Positions 14,473 to 22,288 of a DNA stretch of 37,449 nt are shown here, in pieces (the stretch's first letter is position 1; every line of letters starts with the position of its first letter). Below the pieces are notes generated by a model. The model had not been told where the DNA came from. It made no database searches and worked only from the letters and a program-made list of their open reading frames with translations. The stretch is from the NCBI GenBank assembly GCA_903922605.1, contig CAIXUG010000007.1, positions 1-37,449 of the forward strand. The letters run 5' to 3'. This DNA is from an uncultured Verrucomicrobiota bacterium (GTDB lineage: Bacteria > Verrucomicrobiota > Verrucomicrobiia > Limisphaerales > UBA9464). Both the position numbers and the translations under genes were made by a program.

Positions 14473-15783
14473 TCAGACGCCGCCTCCGGTGGATGAAACC
14501 AGCCTGTGCCAGCGTTTTGCTTTCAACTCGAAGCGCGGCAGCGAACCGGGCGCAACCACCGTCACCGGGATGCGCAACGACAGGCTGGCCTGCAGCCGGC
14601 GTTCCAGTTCGGCCGCAGCAGCGGGGGTGGCTTCCACGTCGAGGCTCAGTTCGGGCAGGGCCGACCGTGTGTCGTAGGTGGCCCGGTATTCCCCGATGTC
14701 GGGCACGCTGCGGACGATCTGTTCCACCGCAGTCGGATAGATGTTCACGCCGCGCACGATCACCATGTCGTCCACCCGGCCGAGAATCCCGCCGGCAAAA
14801 TGGCATGTGACGGGTGACATGTGCCCGGTCCCACTGGAACTTTGAGCTTTGAATTTTGAACTTCGGACCAGATCCCCCGTGCGGTAGCGGATCAGGGGCG
14901 AACCGACCCGGTTCAGTGTCGTTAGCACCAATTCACCCTTTTCACCGTCGGCGAGTGACGCGGTCGTGATGGGATCAATGACCTCGGCCAAGAAGCTGCC
15001 CGCAAAGACCGCCAGCGTGCCGGGTTGTCCCGGAACCTCATACGTCACCGGCCCGGTTTCGGTCATGCCGTGATGATCGACGATGCGGGCACCATTCCAG
15101 GCCGCACTCAGCCGGGCGCGCGTGGCGGGTACGCTGCCGCCCGGTTCACCCGCCACCACGATGGTCCGTATTTGGCACCGGGTCAGGTCGAGCCCTTCGG
15201 CCTGCGCGACTTCGGCCAGATGAAGCGCGTAAGTCGGCGTGCAGCAGAGGAGGGTGCATTCGTTCTGCAACAGCACGCGCAACCGCAGGATGCTGCTCAT
15301 GCCACCGCCGGCGAAGCAGAGGCAGCCCAGCCGCTGCGCCGCCTCGAAGGCGAGCCAGAAGCCGAGGAACGGTCCGAAACTGAAGGCGAAAAAGGCGCGA
15401 TCACCCGGTCCCACGCCGGCGCTGCGGAACACCTCGCACCAGTCCTCCGTCATGGCCGACCAGGTTTCGGGCGTGTCCAGCCAGCGCATGGCCGTGCCGG
15501 TGGTGCCGCTCGTCTGATGGCAGCGTGTGTACCGCGCGAGCGGATAGGTCAGGTTGGTGCCGTAGGGCGGATGAGCAGCCTGATCGGCAACCAGTTCCGC
15601 CTTGGTGGTGAGGGGAAACCGGGCGGTGAAATCCGCGAGTGAAGACGGCTCAGCCGAGCAGCCCAAGGACGCAAGCTTACGCCCGTAAAAGGGATTGGTC
15701 GCGACAACTTCGCGCAGCAACACCCGCAGCTTGGCGAGCGTCGCCGCGTCTTCGGGACCGGATGAAGTGGCCGTGACCGCCAC
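14473..15783 (-). CDS. Phenylacetate-CoA-ligase-like adenylate-forming enzyme
   Basis: 436 residues from GTG 15783. Adenylate-forming motifs are the ATP loop 'HQTSGTTGTAMRW' (89-101), 'DHHGMTETGP' (236-245), 'YRTGDL' (300-305), 'GRVDDMVIVRGVNIYP' (335-350), and the C-terminal 'RFELKAKRW' with the catalytic lysine. PaaK relatives activate aromatic or other carboxylic acids as acyl-AMP and then CoA or thiol esters. In polysaccharide operons such genes (CapK-like) may modify glycans. Residues 308-332 are an unusual insertion between motifs, made of repeat-like DNA (14788-14862). The enzyme starts 5 bp after the transporter stop and is part of the five-gene operon. Confidence 0.85.
   Translation of the reverse strand: MAVTATSSGPEDAATLAKLRVLLREVVATNPFYGRKLASLGCSAEPSSLADFTARFPLTTKAELVADQAAHPPYGTNLTYPLARYTRCHQTSGTTGTAMRWLDTPETWSAMTEDWCEVFRSAGVGPGDRAFFAFSFGPFLGFWLAFEAAQRLGCLCFAGGGMSSILRLRVLLQNECTLLCCTPTYALHLAEVAQAEGLDLTRCQIRTIVVAGEPGGSVPATRARLSAAWNGARIVDHHGMTETGPVTYEVPGQPGTLAVFAGSFLAEVIDPITTASLADGEKGELVLTTLNRVGSPLIRYRTGDLVRSSKFKAQSSSGTGHMSPVTCHFAGGILGRVDDMVIVRGVNIYPTAVEQIVRSVPDIGEYRATYDTRSALPELSLDVEATPAAAAELERRLQASLSLRIPVTVVAPGSLPRFELKAKRWHRLVSSTGGGV
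14788..14862. repeat. Repeat-like in-frame insertion in the PaaK-like gene
   Basis: The DNA for residues 308-332 contains AACTTTGAG-CTTTGAATT-TTGAACTTC (about 9-bp period, 14838-14864) and CATGTGACGGGTGACATG (14804-14821, two near-copies of GTGAC). Intergenic gaps in this window carry the same style of repeat. Confidence 0.65.
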
Positions 15784-15788
15784 GGGGT

Positions 15789-16361
15789 TCAGGAGAGTTT
15801 GGTGGCCGCGCTTCCGGGCGTGGCCGGAATCGCCTGGGCCGCCGCCGGCTTCTTCGCCGGGGCCGGGTTGGGCTTGTAGAGCGTCACGAGCCCGCCGCCG
15901 ATGACCGCCAGCGCGAGGCCGAGGTAGAACATCGGGCTGACCTTGCCGAAATCAATTTCGTGGCGGAAGAGCCATAGCGAAACCAGGGCGTTGATCACCG
16001 GTGCGCCCGCAAAGACGATGGACATCACGGTCGCCGGACTGCCCTTGGCCCCGAAGGCCAGCAGTGTTCCAAACGCGCCCACTGCGCCCGCGATGCCGGC
16101 GATCAGGGACCACGACATGCCGGTGCTGGTATAGCCCGTGAAGGCGGCGCCCTTCGCCATCAGCAGGAAGAGCGGCGCGAGCACGGCCGTGAGGAAGTAG
16201 GCCAGGCCCACGAAGAGAAAGGCCTTGTAGCGGCCGTTTACCGGGTCCGCCATGAACACCTGCCCCTTGTGGAGCAGAATGCCATACACGCCCCACGAAA
16301 AGACCGTGATCATGGTGTAGGCGAGCCAGGTATTGCCAGCGGGAGCTGCAGGAGCGTTCAT
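15789..16361 (-). CDS. EamA-like (DMT superfamily) membrane protein
   Basis: 190 residues from ATG 16361. Five hydrophobic segments are visible, among them 'LAYTMITVFSWGVYGILLH', 'AFLFVGLAYFLTAVLAPLFL', 'IAGIAGAVGAFGTLLAFGAK', 'SIVFAGAPVINALVSLWLF' and 'FYLGLALAVIGGGLVTLY'. A Pro/Ala/Lys-rich cytoplasmic-type tail follows. It resembles half-size EamA/DMT transporters. First gene of the operon that continues with the adenylating ligase (5-bp gap), so it may carry a precursor used in glycan modification. Substrate unknown. Confidence 0.75.
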   Translation of the reverse strand: MNAPAAPAGNTWLAYTMITVFSWGVYGILLHKGQVFMADPVNGRYKAFLFVGLAYFLTAVLAPLFLLMAKGAAFTGYTSTGMSWSLIAGIAGAVGAFGTLLAFGAKGSPATVMSIVFAGAPVINALVSLWLFRHEIDFGKVSPMFYLGLALAVIGGGLVTLYKPNPAPAKKPAAAQAIPATPGSAATKLS

Positions 16362-16470
16362 ACGTGTGCGGACTATACGGTCGGAGGGCTGGCCAGCAAC
16401 CGCTTTGTCTGCCACCCTTGTGGTGGTGAATTCTGGCGTTCCAACCCACGTCCGACCATCACCCTTCCTC

Positions 16471-16941
16471 ATGCGACTTTATTCACTTTTCGCCCTCCTG
16501 CTGGTGCTCGCCACCGGCTGCGCCACCAAGTCCACCGTCGAGACCCGCCGGGCCGAACGGGCCACCGCCTACGCCGCGCTGCCGGCCGATGAACGCGCGC
16601 TGGTGGACCAGGGGCAGCTACGGACGGGCATGGGCGAGGATGCGGTGTACATCTCCTGGGGCAAACCGGCGCAGGTGCTCCGCAGCGGTGACAGTTCGGG
16701 CGAGCGCACAACCTGGCTTTACGAGAGCACGGCGACCGACACGTACCACTCCTGGCATTACCGCGAATTTCCGCGCCACGACGGCTCCAGCTACCTCGAC
16801 CGCACGCTGGAGACGGACTACGCCTTCCGTGATTACGTGAGCGCCGAACTCGTCTTCCGGGGCGGCAAGCTGGAGAGCTGGCGCATGCTGCCCAAGCCGC
16901 CGGAGCGGGATGTGTACTCGCCGAACCCGGTCAACTACTGA
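16471..16941 (+). CDS. Small outer-membrane-type lipoprotein
   Basis: 156 residues from ATG 16471. The signal peptide 'MRLYSLFALLLVLATGC' ends in a lipobox L-A-T-G-C, so the protein should be lipidated on Cys17. The mature part contains 'LRTGMGEDAVYISWGKPAQV', which is like the BamE/SmpA-type 'G.t...V...lG.P..v' pattern, followed by 'TTWLYES' and a Tyr-rich C terminus. It may be a small BamE-like envelope protein, but similarity is limited to that segment. It is divergent from the transporter operon across a 109-bp gap. Confidence 0.72.
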   Translation: MRLYSLFALLLVLATGCATKSTVETRRAERATAYAALPADERALVDQGQLRTGMGEDAVYISWGKPAQVLRSGDSSGERTTWLYESTATDTYHSWHYREFPRHDGSSYLDRTLETDYAFRDYVSAELVFRGGKLESWRMLPKPPERDVYSPNPVNY

Positions 16942-17003
16942 GCCATTGGCCAGGTCCAATAGGCTGGCTTCTGCCCGGCATTGCGAATGCTTAGTTGATG
17001 TTC

Positions 17004-17669
17004 ATGAGGCCATGTTCCCGACTTCGCAAGAAGAGCGCCGTCACGCTGCTGGAAGTCTTGGTGTTGGTGGTCGTGATGGTGCTGATTGCCGGGGTTCTTC
17101 TGCCGGCGCTGTATCGACCAACGGGTAAGGCTCCGCGTATATCTTGTGTCAACAACCTCAAGAACGTCGGTCTCGCATTGCGCATTTTTTGCACCGACAA
17201 CAACGGTCAGTTCCCTTGGCAGCTTTCTGGGACCAACGGGACGAAGGATTTGTTAACCGATCCGGGCTCAGGCTGGCAGCATTTCAGGTTCATCTCTAAC
17301 GAACTGAGTTCAACCATGCTTCTGGTGTGTCCGTCGGATTCTGGGCGCAAGCGGTCCTCCAGTTTCACCAATTTCGGTCCGGCGAACCTGAGCTACTTCC
17401 TGGGCTTGCAGGCCAACGAGCTGATTCCTGAAGCTATCCGGTCCGGAGACCGCAATTTGACGACGAACGGCGTGGAAGTAGGACCGGGGCAGCTGCTTCT
17501 CGGCACGAACCAGAACGCCGGTTTTTCCATGAAGATTCACAAATATGCCGGCAACGTGCTGCTGGCTGACGGCAGTGTGCAGCAGGTCACTAGCGCCCGT
17601 TTTCAGCAAACCGTTGTGGAGGCTGCCGTGGTTTCCACCAATGCGATCAACCGGTTGCTGATTCCGTAA
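17004..17669 (+). CDS. H-X9-DG pseudopilin-like protein, paralog 1
   Basis: 221 residues. Start ATG 17004 is chosen because all three paralogs then have exactly 12 residues before the cleavage-motif residue (ATG 16998 is also possible). The prepilin motif 'SA-VTLLEVLVLVVVMVLIAG' keeps Glu at +5, with Ala in place of the usual Gly at -1. The C-terminal part has 'IHKYAGNVLLADGSVQQ', the H-X9-DG signature of this large pseudopilin-like family (TIGR04294) of Planctomycetes/Verrucomicrobia. These are exported, membrane-tethered, pilin-like proteins of poorly known role. It is the first of three tandem copies. The stretch GCTTAGTTGA before its start recurs before paralog 2. No secretion machinery lies nearby. 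Confidence 0.85.
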   Translation: MRPCSRLRKKSAVTLLEVLVLVVVMVLIAGVLLPALYRPTGKAPRISCVNNLKNVGLALRIFCTDNNGQFPWQLSGTNGTKDLLTDPGSGWQHFRFISNELSSTMLLVCPSDSGRKRSSSFTNFGPANLSYFLGLQANELIPEAIRSGDRNLTTNGVEVGPGQLLLGTNQNAGFSMKIHKYAGNVLLADGSVQQVTSARFQQTVVEAAVVSTNAINRLLIP

Positions 17670-17703
17670 ATCCGGGCGGCATCCCATTTGCTTAGTTGAC
17701 TGA

Positions 17704-18375
17704 ATGAATTCCCGTTTCAGATGCCGGGCGGAGAGTGCCTTCACGTTACTCGAAGTGCTTGTGCTAATCGCCGTGATGGCAGCCACTGCCGTCGTTCTAT
17801 TGCCCAGCTTGGGGCATTCCAAGAAACATTCGAGCCGAATCCGTTGTGTCAACAACCTGAAGAATGTCGGCCTGTCATACCACATCTTCACCACGGATAA
17901 TGGCGGAAGCTACCCTTGGAAAATCTCCACCAATACGGGTGGCTCGGCGGAATTCCCGCTGGATGCGGCCAACGTCTGGAGACAGTTTGTCGTCGTGTCC
18001 AATGAGATGACCTCGCCCAAAATCCTTGTGTGCTGGGTTGACGTGGAATCCCGCCAAACCGCTGCGAGTTTCAGCAACTTCGGAAATACCAATCTCAGCT
18101 ATTTCATTGGTTTGGAGGCTGACGAGATGCTGCCTCAAACCATTTTGGCAGGAGACCGTAACCTGACGACGAACGGCCAAGATGTGGGGCCGGGCCTGCT
18201 GCTTCTCGGCACGAACCAGACTGCCGGCTTCTCCAAGAAGATTCACAACTCTGCCGGCAACGTGCTGGCGGGTGACGGCAGTGTGCAGCAGTGCACTAGC
18301 TGGCGCTTTCAAGAAGCGGTCGCGGATGCAGCCAAGGCTTCCACCAATGCGATCAACCGCCTGTTAATCCCGTAG
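17704..18375 (+). CDS. H-X9-DG pseudopilin-like protein, paralog 2
   Basis: 223 residues. The leader is followed by 'SA-FTLLEVLVLIAVMAATAV', the best-preserved prepilin motif of the three. The body shares 'RIRCVNNLKNVGLSYHIF', 'NFGNTNLSYFIGLEADE' and 'GDRNLTTNGQDVGPGLLLLG' with its neighbours, and the H-X9-DG signature is 'IHNSAGNVLAGDGSVQQ'. It ends in 'STNAINRLLIP', identical to paralog 1. The 34-bp gap from paralog 1 carries the shared upstream words, so the duplication unit includes the leader region. The middle ('WKISTNTGGSAEFPL') diverges from the other two. Confidence 0.85.
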   Translation: MNSRFRCRAESAFTLLEVLVLIAVMAATAVVLLPSLGHSKKHSSRIRCVNNLKNVGLSYHIFTTDNGGSYPWKISTNTGGSAEFPLDAANVWRQFVVVSNEMTSPKILVCWVDVESRQTAASFSNFGNTNLSYFIGLEADEMLPQTILAGDRNLTTNGQDVGPGLLLLGTNQTAGFSKKIHNSAGNVLAGDGSVQQCTSWRFQEAVADAAKASTNAINRLLIP

Positions 18376-18408
18376 CGACCACCGTATTGCCTTCGCCCAG
18401 TCGACAGC

Positions 18409-19074
18409 ATGAACGCCCACTTAAAATCGCGAGGAGAGTACGCTTTGACTCGGCGGGAAGTCGTCATTCTGGTGGCCGTTACGGCTGTGCTCGCGATGGT
18501 GGTCTTACCGACGCTCTCCCAGTACTGGGCGCAATCGCGACGTATCCGATGCGTCAGCAACTTCAAAAATATCGGACTGGCCCTGCGCATTTTCTCGAAC
18601 GACCACGGAGGCTCATTCCAATGGCAGCTGTCGGGCACGAATGGGACGAAGGATCTCTTGTACGATCCGTACGACGCGTGGCGTCATTTCGCATTCATCT
18701 CTAACGAGCTGAGCAATCCCGCGAACCTACGGTGTCCAACCGACAGCGAACGCGCCACCGCTCGCGATTTCGGCAGTTTCGGCCCGCATAACCTCAGCTA
18801 TTTTCTGGGTTTGCTGGCCGACGAAGCGGAACCAAAAACTCTCCTGGGCGGCGACCGCAATCTGACCACGAACGGCTTCGAAGTGGGGCCGGGGCTGCTA
18901 CGGCTCGGCTCCGCCCAGAATGCCGCCTTCTCCGACAAGCTTCACCGAAACGCCGGAAACATCCTGTTGGGCGACGGCAGCGTATGGCAGGCCTCCAGCT
19001 TACAGTTTCAGGAGGCAGTTAAGGATGCGGCCGAGGCCAGCAGGAATACGATCAATCGCCTGCTGATTCCGTGA
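18409..19074 (+). CDS. H-X9-DG pseudopilin-like protein, paralog 3, with altered prepilin motif
   Basis: 221 residues. It keeps the 12-residue leader and Glu +5, but reads 'YA-LTRREVVILVAVTAVLAM', with Arg-Arg replacing the two hydrophobic residues before the Glu. That should weaken recognition by prepilin peptidase and insertion. The rest is intact and close to paralog 1 ('WQLSGTNGTKDLLYDP', 'GDRNLTTNGFEVGPGLLRLG'), with H-X9-DG as 'LHRNAGNILLGDGSVWQ' and the end 'RNTINRLLIP'. It may be a decaying copy or a form processed differently. Confidence 0.82.
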   Translation: MNAHLKSRGEYALTRREVVILVAVTAVLAMVVLPTLSQYWAQSRRIRCVSNFKNIGLALRIFSNDHGGSFQWQLSGTNGTKDLLYDPYDAWRHFAFISNELSNPANLRCPTDSERATARDFGSFGPHNLSYFLGLLADEAEPKTLLGGDRNLTTNGFEVGPGLLRLGSAQNAAFSDKLHRNAGNILLGDGSVWQASSLQFQEAVKDAAEASRNTINRLLIP

Positions 19075-19098
19075 TGGTTTGCCACGGCCAGAATTTCT

Positions 19099-19183
19099 AA
19101 CCGCTAATCGACACTGATCCACACTGATAGACCGGCTTCGATCGATGACTCCTATCAGTGATTATCAGCGTAGATAAGCGGTT
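19099..19183. repeat. Imperfect inverted repeat, family copy 2
   Basis: The left arm (AACCGCTAATCGACACTGAT...) at 19099-19129 and the right arm ending at 19183 are reverse complements over about 31 bp with about 6 differences. The arms match the words of the element at 6333-6419 (AACCGCTGAT, CCACACTGAT, CTACGCTGAT). It lies between convergent genes, so it could form a stem in either transcript. Confidence 0.8.
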
Positions 19184-19188
19184 GATCC

Positions 19189-21147
19189 TCATTTCTTCAG
19201 CCGCTCCAGGATCGCCTCCACGTCGTACACGCAGCCGGCCCAGGTGCCGCCGCCGACGGCTTGCAGGGCGGCCCACAGGTGCGTGTCTTCCGGCAGGTCG
19301 GGATGGGGCGCGAGGCCGGGGTACAGTACGCGGGTGGCCAGGATGGCCGCGCCTTCTTCGCCGGTGAAGCGGCGTGTGCCTTCGCCCACGAAATCAACGG
19401 TGCCGATGAGCTGGTTGCGGTCCACGACGAGGCGGATGATATCACCATCGCGCAGTCGGCCCAGCGGACCGCCCGCGAGCGCCTCCGGGCCGACGTGGCC
19501 GAGGCAGGCTCCGGTGCTCACGCCGCTGAACCGTGCGTCGGTCACCAGGGCGACGTGTTTGCCGAAGGGCAGGTGTTTCAGGGCGCTGGTGAGCTGGTAC
19601 GTCTCCTCCATGCCGGTACCAATGGGGCCGGCTCCCATCAGCACCAGCACGTCGCCGGCATGCACGTCGCCGCGCTTGATCGCGGCGATGGCCTCGCGCT
19701 CGCGGGTATACACTCGGGCCGGCCCCTCGTGACGATAGATGCCGTCGGCATCCACGACCGAGGGATCGATGGAAGTGGACTTAATCACGGAGCCTTCGGG
19801 CGCCAGGTTGCCGCGCGGAAAGGTCACGGTGCTGGTCAGCCCCCGGGCCCTTGCCTGGGCGGGCGACATGATGACATCGTCGGGCTCTACGCCGTCGAGT
19901 TCGCGGAGCAGTTCGCGGAATCTCGTGCGCCGTTCGCTGGTCTCCCACGCGGCCAGCACGTCGCCGAGCCGCGAGCCGGTTACCGTGAGAGCATCGAGTT
20001 GAAGCAGGCCCAATGCACGGAGATGCAGCATCACCTCCGGCACGCCGCCAGCGAGGAAGACCCGCACCGTGGGATGATGCACGGGGCCATTGGGCAGCAC
20101 GCTGACGAGGCGCGGGGTGAGGCGGTTGACGGCGGTCCAATCGTCCACGGTGGGCCGGCGCAAGCCGGCGGCGTGCGCGATGGCGGGGATGTGCAGCAGC
20201 AGATTCGTCGAGCCGCCGAAGGCCGCATGGACGGTCATCGCGTTTCGGATCGAATCGTCGGTGAGCAGGTCGCGGGTGGTGAGCTTGCGGGCGGCCAGTT
20301 CGACCAGCGCCCGGGCGGATTGCACGGCGAGATCGGTCCACACGGGCTCGCCGCTGGGGGCCAGCGCCGAATGGGGTAGGGAAAGCCCGAGGGCCTCCCC
20401 AACCACCTGCGCTGTCGCGGCGGTACCGAGAAACTGGCAGCCGCCGCCTGGACTCGCACACGCGCGGCAGCCCAGTTCGGCCGCTTCCTCGAGCGAGAGC
20501 ATCCCATGGCTGAAGCGCGCACCGATGGTCTGGATTTTCCCGGCATCCTCGCCCGATTCGGGCGGCAGGGTGACGCCGCCAGGTACGAGCACCGAGGGCA
20601 GGTTGGGGATGCCCGCGAGCGCCATCATCATGGCGGGCAGGCCCTTGTCGCAGGTGGCGACCCCGAGCACCCCGCGCCGCGTGGGCAGTGAGCGGATGAG
20701 CCGGCGAAAGACGATGGCGGCGTCGTTGCGATAGGGCAGGGAGTCGAACATGCCGTTCGTGCCTTGCGTCCGCCCATCGCAGGGATCGGACACATAGCCA
20801 GCGAAGGGCACTGCCTTGAGCCGGCGAATTTCCTCGGCGGCGGCCTTCACGAGCAGGCCGATTTCCCAGTGCCCGGTATGATATCCCAGCGCGATCGGCG
20901 TGCCATCCGGAGCGCGCAGGCCACCGAGCGTCGAGAGGATGAGGAACGGGTCGCGGCCGACTTCCGCCGGATTCCACCCCATGCCGGCATTTTGGCTGAG
21001 GCCGAAAAGGTCGCCGCTGGGCGCATTGCGCAACTGGTCCTCCGTCAGCGCCAGCTTGCCGGCGGGGCCGGCGGCATTGGAACGGACTTGGAAGATATCG
21101 GCAGAACTGGCGGCAAAAAAGTCGGCAGGCGTCACGCGCCCGAGCAA
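19189..21147 (-). CDS. IlvD/Edd-family dehydratase, YagF/YjhG type (probable D-xylonate dehydratase)
   Basis: 652 residues from a TTG at 21147; the start is uncertain because no ATG is seen in frame. It aligns by memory almost end to end with E. coli YagF/YjhG: '[19 protein letters not shown]', '[20 protein letters not shown]', '[20 protein letters not shown]', '[16 protein letters not shown]', '[20 protein letters not shown]' and '[20 protein letters not shown]'. The cysteines in the CDGR, CDKG and CRAC...GGGC motifs fit iron-sulfur cluster binding. The enzyme dehydrates sugar acids (D-xylonate to 2-keto-3-deoxy-xylonate). It lies next to esterase and glucanase genes, fitting plant-polymer use. 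The family call is firm; the exact substrate is inferred. Confidence 0.92.
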   Translation of the reverse strand: MLGRVTPADFFAASSADIFQVRSNAAGPAGKLALTEDQLRNAPSGDLFGLSQNAGMGWNPAEVGRDPFLILSTLGGLRAPDGTPIALGYHTGHWEIGLLVKAAAEEIRRLKAVPFAGYVSDPCDGRTQGTNGMFDSLPYRNDAAIVFRRLIRSLPTRRGVLGVATCDKGLPAMMMALAGIPNLPSVLVPGGVTLPPESGEDAGKIQTIGARFSHGMLSLEEAAELGCRACASPGGGCQFLGTAATAQVVGEALGLSLPHSALAPSGEPVWTDLAVQSARALVELAARKLTTRDLLTDDSIRNAMTVHAAFGGSTNLLLHIPAIAHAAGLRRPTVDDWTAVNRLTPRLVSVLPNGPVHHPTVRVFLAGGVPEVMLHLRALGLLQLDALTVTGSRLGDVLAAWETSERRTRFRELLRELDGVEPDDVIMSPAQARARGLTSTVTFPRGNLAPEGSVIKSTSIDPSVVDADGIYRHEGPARVYTREREAIAAIKRGDVHAGDVLVLMGAGPIGTGMEETYQLTSALKHLPFGKHVALVTDARFSGVSTGACLGHVGPEALAGGPLGRLRDGDIIRLVVDRNQLIGTVDFVGEGTRRFTGEEGAAILATRVLYPGLAPHPDLPEDTHLWAALQAVGGGTWAGCVYDVEAILERLKK

Positions 21148-21216
21148 ACCTGACTCGGCCGGCGGTGGCGAGATGAGTTCCTGATTGCTGAAAAGGGGAA
21201 GCGGCGGGTTTTCGTT

Positions 21217-21245
21217 CCGTCGCCTGACGCTACGCTCGGCGACGG
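21217..21245. repeat. Palindromic element CCGTCGCC/GGCGACGG
   Basis: A perfect 8-bp stem (21217-21224 and 21238-21245) has a 13-base loop. Further palindromic words follow (GGCGCAGCGCGCC). It lies in the 210-bp divergent region between the dehydratase and the esterase, and resembles a REP-type dispersed palindrome. Confidence 0.55.
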
Positions 21246-21357
21246 GGAGCGGCGCAGCGCGCCATCCCTACCGCTCGGGAAATGGGCGATTTCGTGGATT
21301 GTGACAATGGCTAGTCTTGTCGTTAGGAGGCCGGGAGGCAATGCTCCGCGCATCCGC

Positions 21358-22236
21358 ATGAAAACTCTCGTTCACCTTCTCGCCATGCTCTCGTTGCTCG
21401 CGATCGCACGGGCTGAAGTTCAGCCCGCTTTCCCCCTTTGGACCGGTGCCGCGCCCGGCGCGCTGGGCACGAACGACTACGATATTCCCACACTCACGCC
21501 GTATCTGCCAGCGCCGGAAAAGACCACCGGTGCGGCGATCGTCGTGTGCCCGGGGGGTGGCTACGGCGGTTTGGCCCCGCACGAGGGCAATGATTACGCA
21601 CTCTATCTCAACCAGCAGGGTGTGACGGCGTTTGTGCTGAAGTACCGCCTGGGCAGCCACGGCTACCGGCATCCGGTGATGCTCAATGACGCGGCGCGGG
21701 CGGTTCGCCTGGTCCGGGCCCGGGCGGCTGATTTCAAGGTGGACCCCAAGCGCGTTGGCATCATGGGCAGCAGTGCCGGCGGCCACCTTGCCTCAACTCT
21801 GCTGACTCATTTCGACCTCGGAAATGCGGCGGCCACGGACCCGGTGGAGCGCCAGAGTTCGCGGCCCGACCTCGGCATCCTGTGCTACGCGGTCATCACG
21901 ATGGAAGCGTACGGCCATGCCGGTTCCCGCGAAAACCTGCTCGGCAAGTATCCCTCGGCGGAGCTGATCAACCTGCTTTCCAACGAGAAGCAGGTATCAC
22001 CCGGCACGCCGCCCACGTTTTTGTGGCATACCTTTGAGGACAATGCGGTGCCGGTGCGCAACTCGCTCGAATTCGCCGCCGCGCTCCAGCGCAATGGCGT
22101 GCCGTTTGACCTGCACATCTACCAGCAAGGGCACCATGGCATTGGGCTGGTGGCGAAACCGCCGGAGTTCGAGAACGTCCATCCGTGGGCGAAGGACCTG
22201 GTTTTCTGGCTGAAAGTTCAGGGATTTTTGAAGTGA
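21358..22236 (+). CDS. Exported alpha/beta hydrolase, esterase-like
   Basis: 292 residues from ATG 21358. A signal peptide is present ('MKTLVHLLAMLSLLAIARA'). The fold has 'VVCPGGGYGGLAPHEG' (oxyanion HGGG-like loop), the nucleophile Ser in 'GIMGSSAGGHLAS', an acid in 'HTFEDNAVPVRNS', and the catalytic His in 'YQQGHHGIGL'. This pattern matches bacterial acetylxylan/carbohydrate esterase-like hydrolases often annotated near xylanases. It would remove acyl groups from polysaccharide outside the cytoplasm. It is divergent from the sugar-acid dehydratase, so both may respond to plant-derived sugars. Confidence 0.85.
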   Translation: MKTLVHLLAMLSLLAIARAEVQPAFPLWTGAAPGALGTNDYDIPTLTPYLPAPEKTTGAAIVVCPGGGYGGLAPHEGNDYALYLNQQGVTAFVLKYRLGSHGYRHPVMLNDAARAVRLVRARAADFKVDPKRVGIMGSSAGGHLASTLLTHFDLGNAAATDPVERQSSRPDLGILCYAVITMEAYGHAGSRENLLGKYPSAELINLLSNEKQVSPGTPPTFLWHTFEDNAVPVRNSLEFAAALQRNGVPFDLHIYQQGHHGIGLVAKPPEFENVHPWAKDLVFWLKVQGFLK

Positions 22237-22288
22237 CTTACGAATGTAATCGGTACAGAACCGGGTCGTTCCCCGATTCCACCGAGTT

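Noticed and set aside
19261-20379. 372-residue plus-strand ORF inside the dehydratase gene
   Set aside because: Antisense shadow of a strongly conserved IlvD/Edd enzyme.
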